Positions 8,373-15,355 of a DNA stretch of 64,000 nt are shown one piece after another. The notes under the pieces were generated by a model that was not told the DNA's origin, searched no databases, and was given only the letters and a program-made list of their open reading frames with translations. This DNA is from an uncultured Coriobacteriales bacterium (GTDB lineage: Bacteria; Actinomycetota; Coriobacteriia; Coriobacteriales; UMGS124): the NCBI GenBank assembly GCA_902464015.1, contig CABQHM010000007.1, forward strand, positions 10,715-74,714. Reading direction: 5' to 3'. How positions within the stretch are numbered: the stretch's first letter is position 1; each line of letters opens with the position of its first letter. Position numbers and translations under genes: made by a program.

Positions 8373-9953
8373 ATGGGGCAGATGAGCGCTTCTGAGGGGA
8401 AGCGAAAGCTAACTGAAGAGTTGGCGACGCGCTGGCCGTCGCTGCCGTTCATGGCGTTTGGCGTGTGGACCGCTTGGTCGTCGCTTACCTATTCTGGGTC
8501 GCTGTGGCTTTCTGACAACGAGGTCAACGGGTTCTATCTGTCGTTGCTGTTCGTCATCTCCACCATGGCGTGCGCTGCCGTGTTCCTTGGGGCACCGTTC
8601 TTTGCCCGCCGCCATGCCGATAAGGGCGACGTCTCGAATCGTGCTGTCATGGGACTCGGTCTCACGGCCGCTCTGGGTGCCTTCCTCATCATCCTCGCTG
8701 GCCCGTACTGGCTGGGCGTTTCCCGCCAAGCAACCTCTGTGTTTGTAGTCGGAGCCCTTATGACGGGTGTTGGCACGGCCGGCATCGGTCTGCGCTGTGC
8801 GACGCTCTATGGCGGGCTGCCGCCTCGCAGGGCGCTCATCACAGCGGCATTGTCGCAGCTTGTGGCCTCGTTTATCTATTTTGTCGTGCTGGAGACCCCC
8901 GCATGGGCTCCCATTGCCCATGGTCCCTCGCTTGCCCATATCCTGGCGTTCACGCTGCTGCCGGTGATTGCCGCCTGGCTTTCGTGCATCAAGCCGTCGC
9001 GCGAGTCGCTCTTTGAGGAAGAAGTTCGCCAGTACCCGGCAAATAGCGGCGCGCTGCCTTCTGCGTTTTGGCGTTTCGCGGCCTTTGCGCTTGCGCTTGC
9101 CCTCATCACCACGTTCATCCGTTCCTCCATGGTGACGGTGAGCGCGCTTGCCAACACGGTCGAAGGTAACAACGTGCTGCAGCTCCTGCGTATCGCGATG
9201 GTGCTCGTCGTGATTGCCTGGACGCTGCGCTCCGACGCCCAGGGGTTCGACCTGGGGCGCGTTTGCTCGCTTGCCACGGTGCTTGCCGCCGTGGTCACCG
9301 CTTGCTCGGCGGCTTTGGGCGGAACCACGAGCGCGCTCAGCGTGATCGTGTACTTTGCCAGCAGCATCTTCGAGTTCTTCATGTGGTGCCTGCTTGCCTT
9401 CATCGTGTACCAGAAGCACATCTCGCCGCTTGCCGTGTTCGGCTTCGGCCGCGGTCTCTTCATGCTCGGCTGCGCCCTGGGTTGGGCGCTCGGTATCGTC
9501 GCGATGCCGATCATCGAGGCAGCCTCGGCCCAGGTGGTCGTGAGCATCGTGCTTGCCGGTGCCATCATCATCTTGTGGCTTGCCCTGTTCTCGGGTAAGG
9601 ACTATGAGCGCCTCTTCTCCACGGTGGGCGAGGACGAGCTGTCGCTGGAGGACCTCTTTGAAATCGATCAGCGCCCCGACGAAGGCACCGAGGCGGGCCA
9701 GCCCAAGTCGGAGCGCAAAGGCAAGTTCGGCCAGGCAGTGGAGGCAGTCGCGGGCCGCAATGCCCTTTCTGCTCGCGAGGCTGACGTGCTGCGCTACCTT
9801 GCCATGGGCTACGGCTCGGACCGCATCGCGCAAACCATGGGCGTCAAGGTAAATACCGTGCGCACCCACACCCACAACGTCTACGTCAAGCTCGACGTCC
9901 ACTCCCGCGAGGAACTCATGCGCCTGGTAGACGACGAGGTGGCGGGGATGTAG
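8373..9953 (+). CDS. LuxR-type transcriptional regulator with multi-spanning membrane sensor half
   Basis: A 526-residue protein. Residues 15-410 are about a dozen hydrophobic segments, followed by a charged linker and a C-terminal LuxR/GerE helix-turn-helix of about 60 residues (LSAREADVLRYLAMGYGSDRI, then VKVNTVRTHTHNVYVKL). Proteins of this design are abundant in Eggerthellaceae next to reductase genes, and some are known to control the neighbouring reductase in response to its substrate. By position it most likely regulates the molybdopterin reductase operon just upstream. The ATG at 8373 is preceded by GGGGAGAGGG at good spacing; the GTG at 8343 has no such site. Confidence 0.88.
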   Translation: MGQMSASEGKRKLTEELATRWPSLPFMAFGVWTAWSSLTYSGSLWLSDNEVNGFYLSLLFVISTMACAAVFLGAPFFARRHADKGDVSNRAVMGLGLTAALGAFLIILAGPYWLGVSRQATSVFVVGALMTGVGTAGIGLRCATLYGGLPPRRALITAALSQLVASFIYFVVLETPAWAPIAHGPSLAHILAFTLLPVIAAWLSCIKPSRESLFEEEVRQYPANSGALPSAFWRFAAFALALALITTFIRSSMVTVSALANTVEGNNVLQLLRIAMVLVVIAWTLRSDAQGFDLGRVCSLATVLAAVVTACSAALGGTTSALSVIVYFASSIFEFFMWCLLAFIVYQKHISPLAVFGFGRGLFMLGCALGWALGIVAMPIIEAASAQVVVSIVLAGAIIILWLALFSGKDYERLFSTVGEDELSLEDLFEIDQRPDEGTEAGQPKSERKGKFGQAVEAVAGRNALSAREADVLRYLAMGYGSDRIAQTMGVKVNTVRTHTHNVYVKLDVHSREELMRLVDDEVAGM

Positions 9954-9956
9954 GCC

Positions 9957-10157
9957 TTAGAAGCCTTGTTCCTCCACCATCGATATAAGCTCTTGCTTGG
10001 AATGGACTCCGAACTTGGCGTAGATGCGTTGGACATGCGTCTTTACTGTGGCATCGGAGATGAAAAGCTCTCCGCGGATGAACGACCGGTCACGACCGTG
10101 TGCAAGGAGTACGAACACGTCGGTCTCACGGGGGTCTATAGTCTGCCGGTGGGTTTG
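9957..10157 (-). pseudogene. Remnant of a LuxR-type regulator (C-terminal HTH only)
   Basis: Read on the minus strand, a 66-codon open stretch ending in TAA at 9957-9959 encodes a clear LuxR/GerE helix-turn-helix: IDPRETDVFVLLAHGRD, then ISDATVKTHVQRIYAKFGVH and SKQELISMVEEQGF. In-frame TGA at 10158-10160 closes it upstream, and no sensor domain, start codon or ribosome binding site precedes it. The HTH itself is intact up to its natural stop. This is therefore the 3' end of a second membrane LuxR regulator whose body was deleted, probably when the islet at 10200-14540 was gained. The plus-strand open frame over the same bases is a shadow. Confidence 0.75.
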
Positions 10158-10200
10158 TCAGCGGTGAACTCCGGATGAGAATCCTCCCTTGTGCTATAGT

Positions 10201-10235
10201 TTACTCAAAAAAGTTGACTCAAAAATATTGAGTAA
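10201..10235. promoter_or_regulatory. Inverted-repeat operator candidate before the ATPase gene
   Basis: TTACTCAA (10201-10208) is a perfect inverted match to TTGAGTAA (10228-10235), and a middle ACTCAA (10217-10222) forms a closer palindrome with TTGAGT (10228-10233). The AT-rich block sits 17 bases before the start codon, over or next to the ribosome binding site region, so a bound repressor would block expression. Confidence 0.5.
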
Positions 10236-10251
10236 CATGCAAGGAGGAAAA

Positions 10252-11634
10252 ATGGGCTTTGTTGGCAGGAAGGACGAGCAAAAGAGGCTCCTCCGTGTAT
10301 TTCGAGACGATGCCCAGAATGCCACGCTCGTTTATGGCCGTCGCCGCGTTGGCAAGAGTGAGCTGTTGTTGCACTGCCTTCGGCAAATTGACGTCCGGAC
10401 AATCTATTACGAGTGCCGACAAACCTCTGAGGCTCTGAATGTAAAGGGCCTCGCTGATGTCGTGGCGGAGTCGTTCGATATTCCACGCCCCGCGTTTGAT
10501 GGCATTGAGGAAGCGCTGGGGTTCATATTCGAGAGGGCGACGCGCGAGAAGATAGTGCTGGTTATAGACGAATATCCGTACCTGCGAGATGCAGTCAAAG
10601 GGATGGATTCCATCCTGCAGGTGCTTATCGACATGTATCGAAATCACTCGCACATCTCACTGGTTGTGTGTGGCTCCTGCGTCGAGGTCATGAGGTCTCT
10701 TTTGGAAAGGGAGAACCCCCTGTATGGCCGCATAGACCTCAAAATCAATCTCAAGCCGATGGACTACCTCGATTCCTCCGAGTTTTACCCGGATTTCTCT
10801 TGCGAGGACAAGGTGCGTCTCTACAGCGTGTTTGGCGGCATCCCTTATTACAATCGTTTGATAGACCAAGATGCCACCGTACGCGAGAATCTCATTGAGT
10901 TGCTCGTGCGCCCCGACGCACGTCTTGAAGATGAAGTCTCCGCGTTCCTCTTGTCCGAGATATCCAAGATCGCCAATGCCAACGAGGTATTTTGCGCCCT
11001 GGCGGATGGGAGTTCGCGCTACAAAGACATACTCGATCAGTCGCACGTCTCCAGTCCCTCGATGCTTGCCAATGTGTTGGACAAGCTGGTCAAGATGCAG
11101 CTCGTGCAGAAACGTGCCCCCATCAATGACATGCAGAACAAGAAGAAGTCGTCCTATGTCATCTCAGACGGCCTTTCCCTGTTTTACTATCGGTATGTGT
11201 TCCGCTATGCCTCGCAACGCAATGTGCTCGACTCTGATGTCTTTTTCGACCGTTTCGTTGCCAGCGATTTCGAGAATCGCTATGTGCCCCACGCTTTTGA
11301 GGAGGTTTGTCGACAGTATCTCGTGCGCCAGAACCGTATCGGACGCATCGAGCCGCCGTTCAATCTCATTGGCAGGTATTGGTATGACGACCCGGCGCAT
11401 AAAACCAACGGTGAGTTCGATGTTGTGACGGAAGACCCACAGGGTTATGTCTTCTATGAGGCGAAGTTCCGGAGCACTCCCGTTACGCAGACGATGATTG
11501 ACGAAGAAATCTCCCAGGTGGAGGCGACCGGTCTCAATTGTCACCGTTACGGGTTCTTTTCTCGCTCGGGATTTGATGGGGTCGCAGCAAGCGATGAAAT
11601 TGAGCTTATCAGTCTTGAGGACATGTACGTCTAG
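10252..11634 (+). CDS. Archaeal-type AAA ATPase with C-terminal DUF234/PD-(D/E)XK-like domain
   Basis: A 460-residue cytoplasmic protein. The ATPase half has Walker A GRRRVGKS at 29-36 and Walker B KIVLVIDEYPYL near 105, as in the archaeal-type ATPase family. A winged-helix-like middle (SRYKDILDQSHVSSPSMLANVL) follows. The last 75 residues contain GEFDVV and VFYEAKF, giving D390, E403 and K405, the spacing of a PD-(D/E)XK nuclease core as in the DUF234 tail. The start is the ATG at 10252 behind a perfect AAGGAGG. Base composition is clearly less GC-rich than the flanks. The biological role of this family is not established; defence or mobile-element roles are proposed by association only. Confidence 0.82.
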   Translation: MGFVGRKDEQKRLLRVFRDDAQNATLVYGRRRVGKSELLLHCLRQIDVRTIYYECRQTSEALNVKGLADVVAESFDIPRPAFDGIEEALGFIFERATREKIVLVIDEYPYLRDAVKGMDSILQVLIDMYRNHSHISLVVCGSCVEVMRSLLERENPLYGRIDLKINLKPMDYLDSSEFYPDFSCEDKVRLYSVFGGIPYYNRLIDQDATVRENLIELLVRPDARLEDEVSAFLLSEISKIANANEVFCALADGSSRYKDILDQSHVSSPSMLANVLDKLVKMQLVQKRAPINDMQNKKKSSYVISDGLSLFYYRYVFRYASQRNVLDSDVFFDRFVASDFENRYVPHAFEEVCRQYLVRQNRIGRIEPPFNLIGRYWYDDPAHKTNGEFDVVTEDPQGYVFYEAKFRSTPVTQTMIDEEISQVEATGLNCHRYGFFSRSGFDGVAASDEIELISLEDMYV

Positions 11635-11656
11635 GTTTGACGAATACAAGCAAGCT

Positions 11657-11693
11657 CCCGCGGCTCGCTCGCTTGGTTGCGAGGGACGCGGGG
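11657..11693. terminator. Hairpin between convergent ATPase genes
   Basis: CCCGCG...GCTCGC pairs with GCGAG...CGCGGG around a short loop. There is no T-tract on either strand, so it is a weak terminator or a transcript-end stabiliser serving both convergent genes. Confidence 0.4.
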
Positions 11694-11721
11694 TTCGGTG
11701 TTCTCGATGACACCCAGTCTC

Positions 11722-12996
11722 CTAATGCGCCAGGCATCCCAAGGGGATGACGTGCACTCCGTCAGGGCGTGTGTAGGCGTAACGGCCTCCGGTCACCACG
11801 GCGAGGAATGAAGGTGCACCCGTCTTCTTCTCATCGACCTTATCGGCGAGCGTCAGCAGGTTTGATGCGCCCTCATTGATTCGCGCCTCTCCGCCAAGCT
11901 TGACTTCGATACCGCCCCAGCGTCCATCTTGCAGTCGCACGATGATGTCGGCCTCAAGGCCACCCTTGTCACGATAGTGATAGATGCCTCCTCCCATGGT
12001 GCGTACATATACGCGCAGGTCTCGCGCACAAAGCGATTCGAACAAGTATCCCATGGTGTTGAGGTCGTTGAGGAGGCCGTCGGGGTTGGTTTCGAGCGAT
12101 GCGGCCGCTAGCGACGGGTCGCATAGGTGCCATACGGCTGCGGCCCGCAAAGGGGTTTTCGACCTGAGGGTAGGTGCCCATGCCTTTGCTTCCTCGATGA
12201 CGAAGAGTCGCCTTAAAGCGGTCAGATAGATGCGCAGGGTTGGTTCACTCATGCCGACGCCAACATCCTTGACGTCGGCGAGGAGAGTAGAGATGGATGC
12301 CTCCTGGGCGCTGCTGCGGGATATGGAACGCAGCAGCGCCCTGGCGCGGTCGGGGTCAAGCGTAGCTCCACTTGCTTCCGAGATGTCCGACTCGCAAAGC
12401 GCAGCGATGTAGTCAGTCGCCACGCCTGTATCGAGTGTTCCCCGTGCTATGGGTGCCGGCCATCCACCGGCGCAAATGAGCTTTGCGTAGTCCTCCACGC
12501 TGATGTTCGAGACGCCTTCGACCCTTTGTGCGCCTCCGAAGAGGTCGTTCAGCCGTACTTCGCAGCTTGACCGTCCTGACTCTTCAAGCGACATGGGATC
12601 CATGCTGACGCGCGCGATACGTCCGGTGCCCGTGTGCTTTGGGGCGTCGTCTTTGTCGAAGTTGGGCGGTGTTGCCGAGCCAGTTAGGAGGAACTGCGCC
12701 GGCTCGCCTCCCGCCATGTCGATTGCATTGATGACGGCATCCCAGAGTACAGGTGCGACCTGCCACTCGTCGATAAGGCGCGGCTTGTCTCCGCGCAGCA
12801 GCAGCGAGGGCTGGATGGATGCCGCTTCCATGTTTGCGGCATACGTGTCGGGGTCGCGCATCTTCAAGGCACTTGCAGCAAGCTGCTCGCAGGTCGATGT
12901 CTTTCCGCACCACTTTGGACCTCGCACAAGTACGGCTCCCGTGCGATTGAGACACTGCTTTAACTCGTTATCAATGACTCGTGGCATATAAGCCAT
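11722..12996 (-). CDS. AAA ATPase with C-terminal DUF4143 domain
   Basis: A 424-residue cytoplasmic protein. Walker A GPKWCGKT lies at 26-33, and RLIDEWQ then FLLTGSATP are the family Walker B and sensor regions. The C-terminal half matches DUF4143, including EADIIV and GIEVKLG (E348, D350, E364, K366), a PD-(D/E)XK-like arrangement. Members are common as solitary accessory genes in anaerobes and their function is unknown. The ATG at 13002 abuts the GGGG; the ATG at 12996 has correct spacing to AAAGGGG and is preferred. It is convergent with the other ATPase and divergent from the Fic gene. Confidence 0.85.
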   Translation of the reverse strand: MAYMPRVIDNELKQCLNRTGAVLVRGPKWCGKTSTCEQLAASALKMRDPDTYAANMEAASIQPSLLLRGDKPRLIDEWQVAPVLWDAVINAIDMAGGEPAQFLLTGSATPPNFDKDDAPKHTGTGRIARVSMDPMSLEESGRSSCEVRLNDLFGGAQRVEGVSNISVEDYAKLICAGGWPAPIARGTLDTGVATDYIAALCESDISEASGATLDPDRARALLRSISRSSAQEASISTLLADVKDVGVGMSEPTLRIYLTALRRLFVIEEAKAWAPTLRSKTPLRAAAVWHLCDPSLAAASLETNPDGLLNDLNTMGYLFESLCARDLRVYVRTMGGGIYHYRDKGGLEADIIVRLQDGRWGGIEVKLGGEARINEGASNLLTLADKVDEKKTGAPSFLAVVTGGRYAYTRPDGVHVIPLGCLAH

Positions 12997-13028
12997 ATCC
13001 ATCCCCTTTCAACTGCGGTAATAGTAGC

Positions 13029-13120
13029 ACTTTCGACTTTGGCGACGTTTGACTTTCGGATTTGGCGCAGTTTTACTTTCGGGTTTGGCGGCATTTGACT
13101 TTCGGGTTTGGCGATTGGAA
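13029..13120. repeat. Four tandem copies of a 23-bp repeat
   Basis: Units start at 13029, 13052, 13075 and 13098; each opens with ACTTTCG and holds TTTGGCG in its middle. The third and fourth share ACTTTCGGGTTTGGCG exactly. They lie 33 bases upstream of the DUF4143 ATPase start. A 23-bp period is close to two helical turns, which suits cooperative binding on one DNA face. Confidence 0.85.
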
Positions 13121-13171
13121 CAATCTGTTTGCGTTTGCGAGCGATGAAAAAACCTTTCGTCGCTGCTTTAG

Positions 13172-13224
13172 AAAACAAAGGTTATTTGATAACCTTTGTT
13201 TTTGAGAGTCGAAAACAAAGGTTA
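13172..13224. promoter_or_regulatory. Perfect palindrome plus third half-site before the Fic gene
   Basis: A 14-bp arm (AAAACAAAGGTTAT, 13172-13185) is perfectly inverted at 13189-13202 around the 3-base centre TTG. A third direct copy GAAAACAAAGGTTA lies at 13211-13224, 11 bases before the Fic start codon. It looks like an autoregulatory operator controlling the Fic gene and possibly the divergent ATPase. Confidence 0.6.
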
Positions 13225-13235
13225 GGCGGCAAACC

Positions 13236-14540
13236 ATGGGTGTGTATCAGTCAGATTATTGGCAGTCCTGCGGGTGGGGAATGAACCGGCGAGAGACGCA
13301 AAGCGGGACATACCATCCGTTTTTGCCCGACAAGCTGGCGGGGCTCGATATCATGCTGACACCCGAGGCGGTCTCGGCCGTAACGCGGGCGCAGTCTGCC
13401 GTGTTGCTGCTCAACCAAGAGGCGCGCTTTCTGACCAATACAGAACCTTTGGCGCGCTTGTTGTTGCGCTCTGAGGCGCTGGCATCCTCTCGCATTGAGG
13501 GTTTGCAAATGAATGCTGGCAGACTGCTTGAATTTGAGGCGCTTGACGAGCTGGGTGTGTCGCATCGGCTCGATGGTGTGGAGGCCGCTGTCATGGCAAA
13601 TATCGCCGCCATGAGCGACGCGGTGGGTAACATCGGGGCCGGTGACTCGATTACGGTGGATGACATTCGTGCCGTCAATGCGACCCTGCTTCAAGGATCG
13701 CACCTTGAGGATGAAGGTGGAGTGCTGCGCACGATCCAAAACTGGATCGGCGGCAACAATGTCAACCCGGTTGGCGCCGCCTATGTGCCGCCTCGGCCCG
13801 AGTATGTCCTGGAACTGATGGAAGACCTTGCCCAATTCTGCAACACGTCGCCTTTGCCGGCGATTTCTGTGGCGGCGATTGCGCATGCCCAGCTCGAAAC
13901 GATTCATCCGTTTGCGGATGGCAATGGGCGAACGGGTCGCGCCCTTGTGCACATGTTGCTGCACCGCGCGGGCCTGACTCCGAATAGCGTCCCTCCCATC
14001 TCGCTCGTGCTGGCAACGGACAAGGCGCGCTATATCAACAATCTGGCAGCGTTTCGCTGCGATGATGGGCAATGTGAAGGCGCAGACGAAAAGGCCGCTG
14101 CGCTGCAAGGGTGCATCAGCGATTGGGTGGAGTATTTTGCCAACGCAGTGCTGCTTGCCTGTGAGCGAGCGCGGGAGTTTGAACACCGTATTGCCGATAT
14201 CCAGGAAGAATGGCGCGGACGCGGCGCGATTCGCAAGAATTCATCTGCCGATGTGCTTATCGAAGTCCTGCCAGGCAACCCTGTTGTCAGCGTCGTTTCA
14301 GCCGCTCGTCTGACAGGGAAAAGCGTCCAAGCCGCGCGTTTGGCGCTCAAGCAGCTTGAGGGCATGGGCATCCTGGTGCAGAATGCCAAGAACCGCAAGA
14401 GCAACATCTATGTCGCGCAGGAAATTTTGGATGCATTTACGGCCTACGAGCGCGCTTTGGCAGTGCCTGGCGGTGATACGTCTTCAGAAAAACCCATGCG
14501 ACCCGTGCTTCCGCGCGTCCCGCGAGACCGCTGTCCATAA
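13236..14540 (+). CDS. Class II Fic-domain protein (predicted AMP-transferase)
   Basis: A 434-residue cytoplasmic protein. The Fic active-site motif HPFADGNGRTGR is complete at 224-235 (catalytic H224). An inhibitory SxxxEG motif lies at 84-89 (SSRIEG), N-terminal to the Fic core, which defines class II, where the glutamate normally blocks ATP. A Fic_N domain precedes it. A winged-helix-like C-terminus (VVSVVSAARLTGKSVQAARL) could bind DNA or targets. Fic enzymes usually transfer AMP to a protein hydroxyl; the target is unknown. The ribosome binding site is weak, consistent with low, repressed expression from the palindromic operator just upstream. Confidence 0.9.
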   Translation: MGVYQSDYWQSCGWGMNRRETQSGTYHPFLPDKLAGLDIMLTPEAVSAVTRAQSAVLLLNQEARFLTNTEPLARLLLRSEALASSRIEGLQMNAGRLLEFEALDELGVSHRLDGVEAAVMANIAAMSDAVGNIGAGDSITVDDIRAVNATLLQGSHLEDEGGVLRTIQNWIGGNNVNPVGAAYVPPRPEYVLELMEDLAQFCNTSPLPAISVAAIAHAQLETIHPFADGNGRTGRALVHMLLHRAGLTPNSVPPISLVLATDKARYINNLAAFRCDDGQCEGADEKAAALQGCISDWVEYFANAVLLACERAREFEHRIADIQEEWRGRGAIRKNSSADVLIEVLPGNPVVSVVSAARLTGKSVQAARLALKQLEGMGILVQNAKNRKSNIYVAQEILDAFTAYERALAVPGGDTSSEKPMRPVLPRVPRDRCP

Positions 14541-14546
14541 ACGCAA

Positions 14547-14592
14547 AAAGCCCCGCGCTGCCTGCTGGTTTGCAGGGCGGCGCGGGGCCTTG
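14547..14592 (-). terminator. Terminator of the molbindin gene
   Basis: AAGCCCCGCGC pairs with GCGCGGGGCCTT around a 20-base loop; read on the minus strand it is followed by TTTTTGCG. It sits 30 bases past the molbindin stop and may also end Fic transcription. Confidence 0.8.
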
Positions 14593-14621
14593 GTGTGCGA
14601 GGTTTGCTTGGAGTCGAAACC

Positions 14622-15050
14622 TTAGGCCTCGACGGCGACGAGCACGTCGGTGCTCTTCACGAAGGCGACGGCGGGCTTGCCGACCTCGAGGCCGAGCTCC
14701 TCGATGGCGGCGTTGGTGATGGAGCCGGAGACGGTCAGGCCGTACTCGGTGGTGATGGTCACATGGCCGTTGACGGCGCCCTTCTGGACCTTGGTGACCT
14801 CGCCGCAGAACTGGTTGCGGGCAGAGATCTGCAGGTGCTGGCCGGCCTCGGCGAACATGACGTTGGTGGCCTTGACCACGGCGATGGCAGGCTTGCCGGC
14901 CTCGAGGCCCAGATCCTCGACGGCCTCGCAGGTGATGTCGGCCTTGATGTTCTTGCCGGGGGCAACCTCGATGGCGACGACGGCGTTGACGGCACCCTTC
15001 TCGACGGAGACGACGGTGCCGGCGAACTGGTTGCGAGCGGAGATCTTCAT
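14622..15050 (-). CDS. Molbindin, two TOBE/Mop domains
   Basis: A 142-residue cytoplasmic protein made of two tandem Mop domains of about 70 residues. Each opens with the hallmark SARNQF (KISARNQFAGTV at 2-13, then ISARNQFCGEVTKVQKGAVN), followed by GLE-x-GKPA and a terminal K[AS]T-x-V. Such molbindins bind molybdate or tungstate as oligomers and buffer the oxyanion for cofactor synthesis. There is no ABC or ModE helix-turn-helix part. The ATG at 15050 is preceded by AAGGAAG. The upstream GTACCAA repeats suggest regulation by the COG1910-type protein encoded at 53045. Confidence 0.92.
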   Translation of the reverse strand: MKISARNQFAGTVVSVEKGAVNAVVAIEVAPGKNIKADITCEAVEDLGLEAGKPAIAVVKATNVMFAEAGQHLQISARNQFCGEVTKVQKGAVNGHVTITTEYGLTVSGSITNAAIEELGLEVGKPAVAFVKSTDVLVAVEA

Positions 15051-15117
15051 GATGTGCTTCCTTTCGATGGTTGAGGGCGGCCGGTCTTTCGCATGCCGCT
15101 CCTGGTTGACGAGATGA

Positions 15118-15144
15118 ACTATAGGCCACGCTTTGCACCGTAAA
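15118..15144 (-). promoter_or_regulatory. Candidate promoter of the molbindin gene
   Basis: On the minus strand TTTACG (15139-15144) and TATAGT (15118-15123) are separated by 15 bases, 68 bases before the start codon. The spacing is one to two bases short, so it is a weak or activator-dependent promoter. Confidence 0.4.
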
Positions 15145-15173
15145 GCATCTCGTGACGGTATCCGAGGGCCGCC

Positions 15174-15190
15174 GTACCAACGTGTACCAA
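15174..15190. promoter_or_regulatory. 10-bp-phased GTACCAA direct repeat (candidate molybdate operator)
   Basis: GTACCAA at 15174-15180 recurs at 15184-15190. The same arrangement occurs upstream of the COG1910-type regulator at 52981-53007. It lies 30 bases upstream of the candidate -35 of the molbindin gene. Confidence 0.55.
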
Positions 15191-15236
15191 TCAACAACCA
15201 AGTGTGCCCCTCTGTTCTTAGTAGCCTGATTTCCCG

Positions 15237-15253
15237 ATTGCCAATCTGGCAAT
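15237..15253. promoter_or_regulatory. Perfect 7-bp inverted repeat in the divergent region
   Basis: ATTGCCA (15237-15243) and TGGCAAT (15247-15253) around ATC. It lies between the molbindin gene and the divergent exported-protein gene and is a possible operator for either. Apart from this, the candidate promoter and the GTACCAA repeat, the 305-base interval 15051-15355 shows nothing. Confidence 0.4.
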
Positions 15254-15355
15254 GCCAGTCTGTCATTCTCTATTGTGGTCTGTGCCTGCGGTTTTCTATG
15301 ATGAAGGCGGTACAAAGCCCCGCGTGGGCGCGGGTTCAGCAGAAGGGGAGACATC

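Noticed and set aside
9966..10178. Plus-strand 70-codon frame
   Set aside because: It overlaps the minus-strand LuxR remnant, whose HTH motif is unmistakable.
13029..13120. 23-bp repeats as a CRISPR array
   Set aside because: Units are directly adjacent with no spacers, only four copies, and no cas genes nearby.
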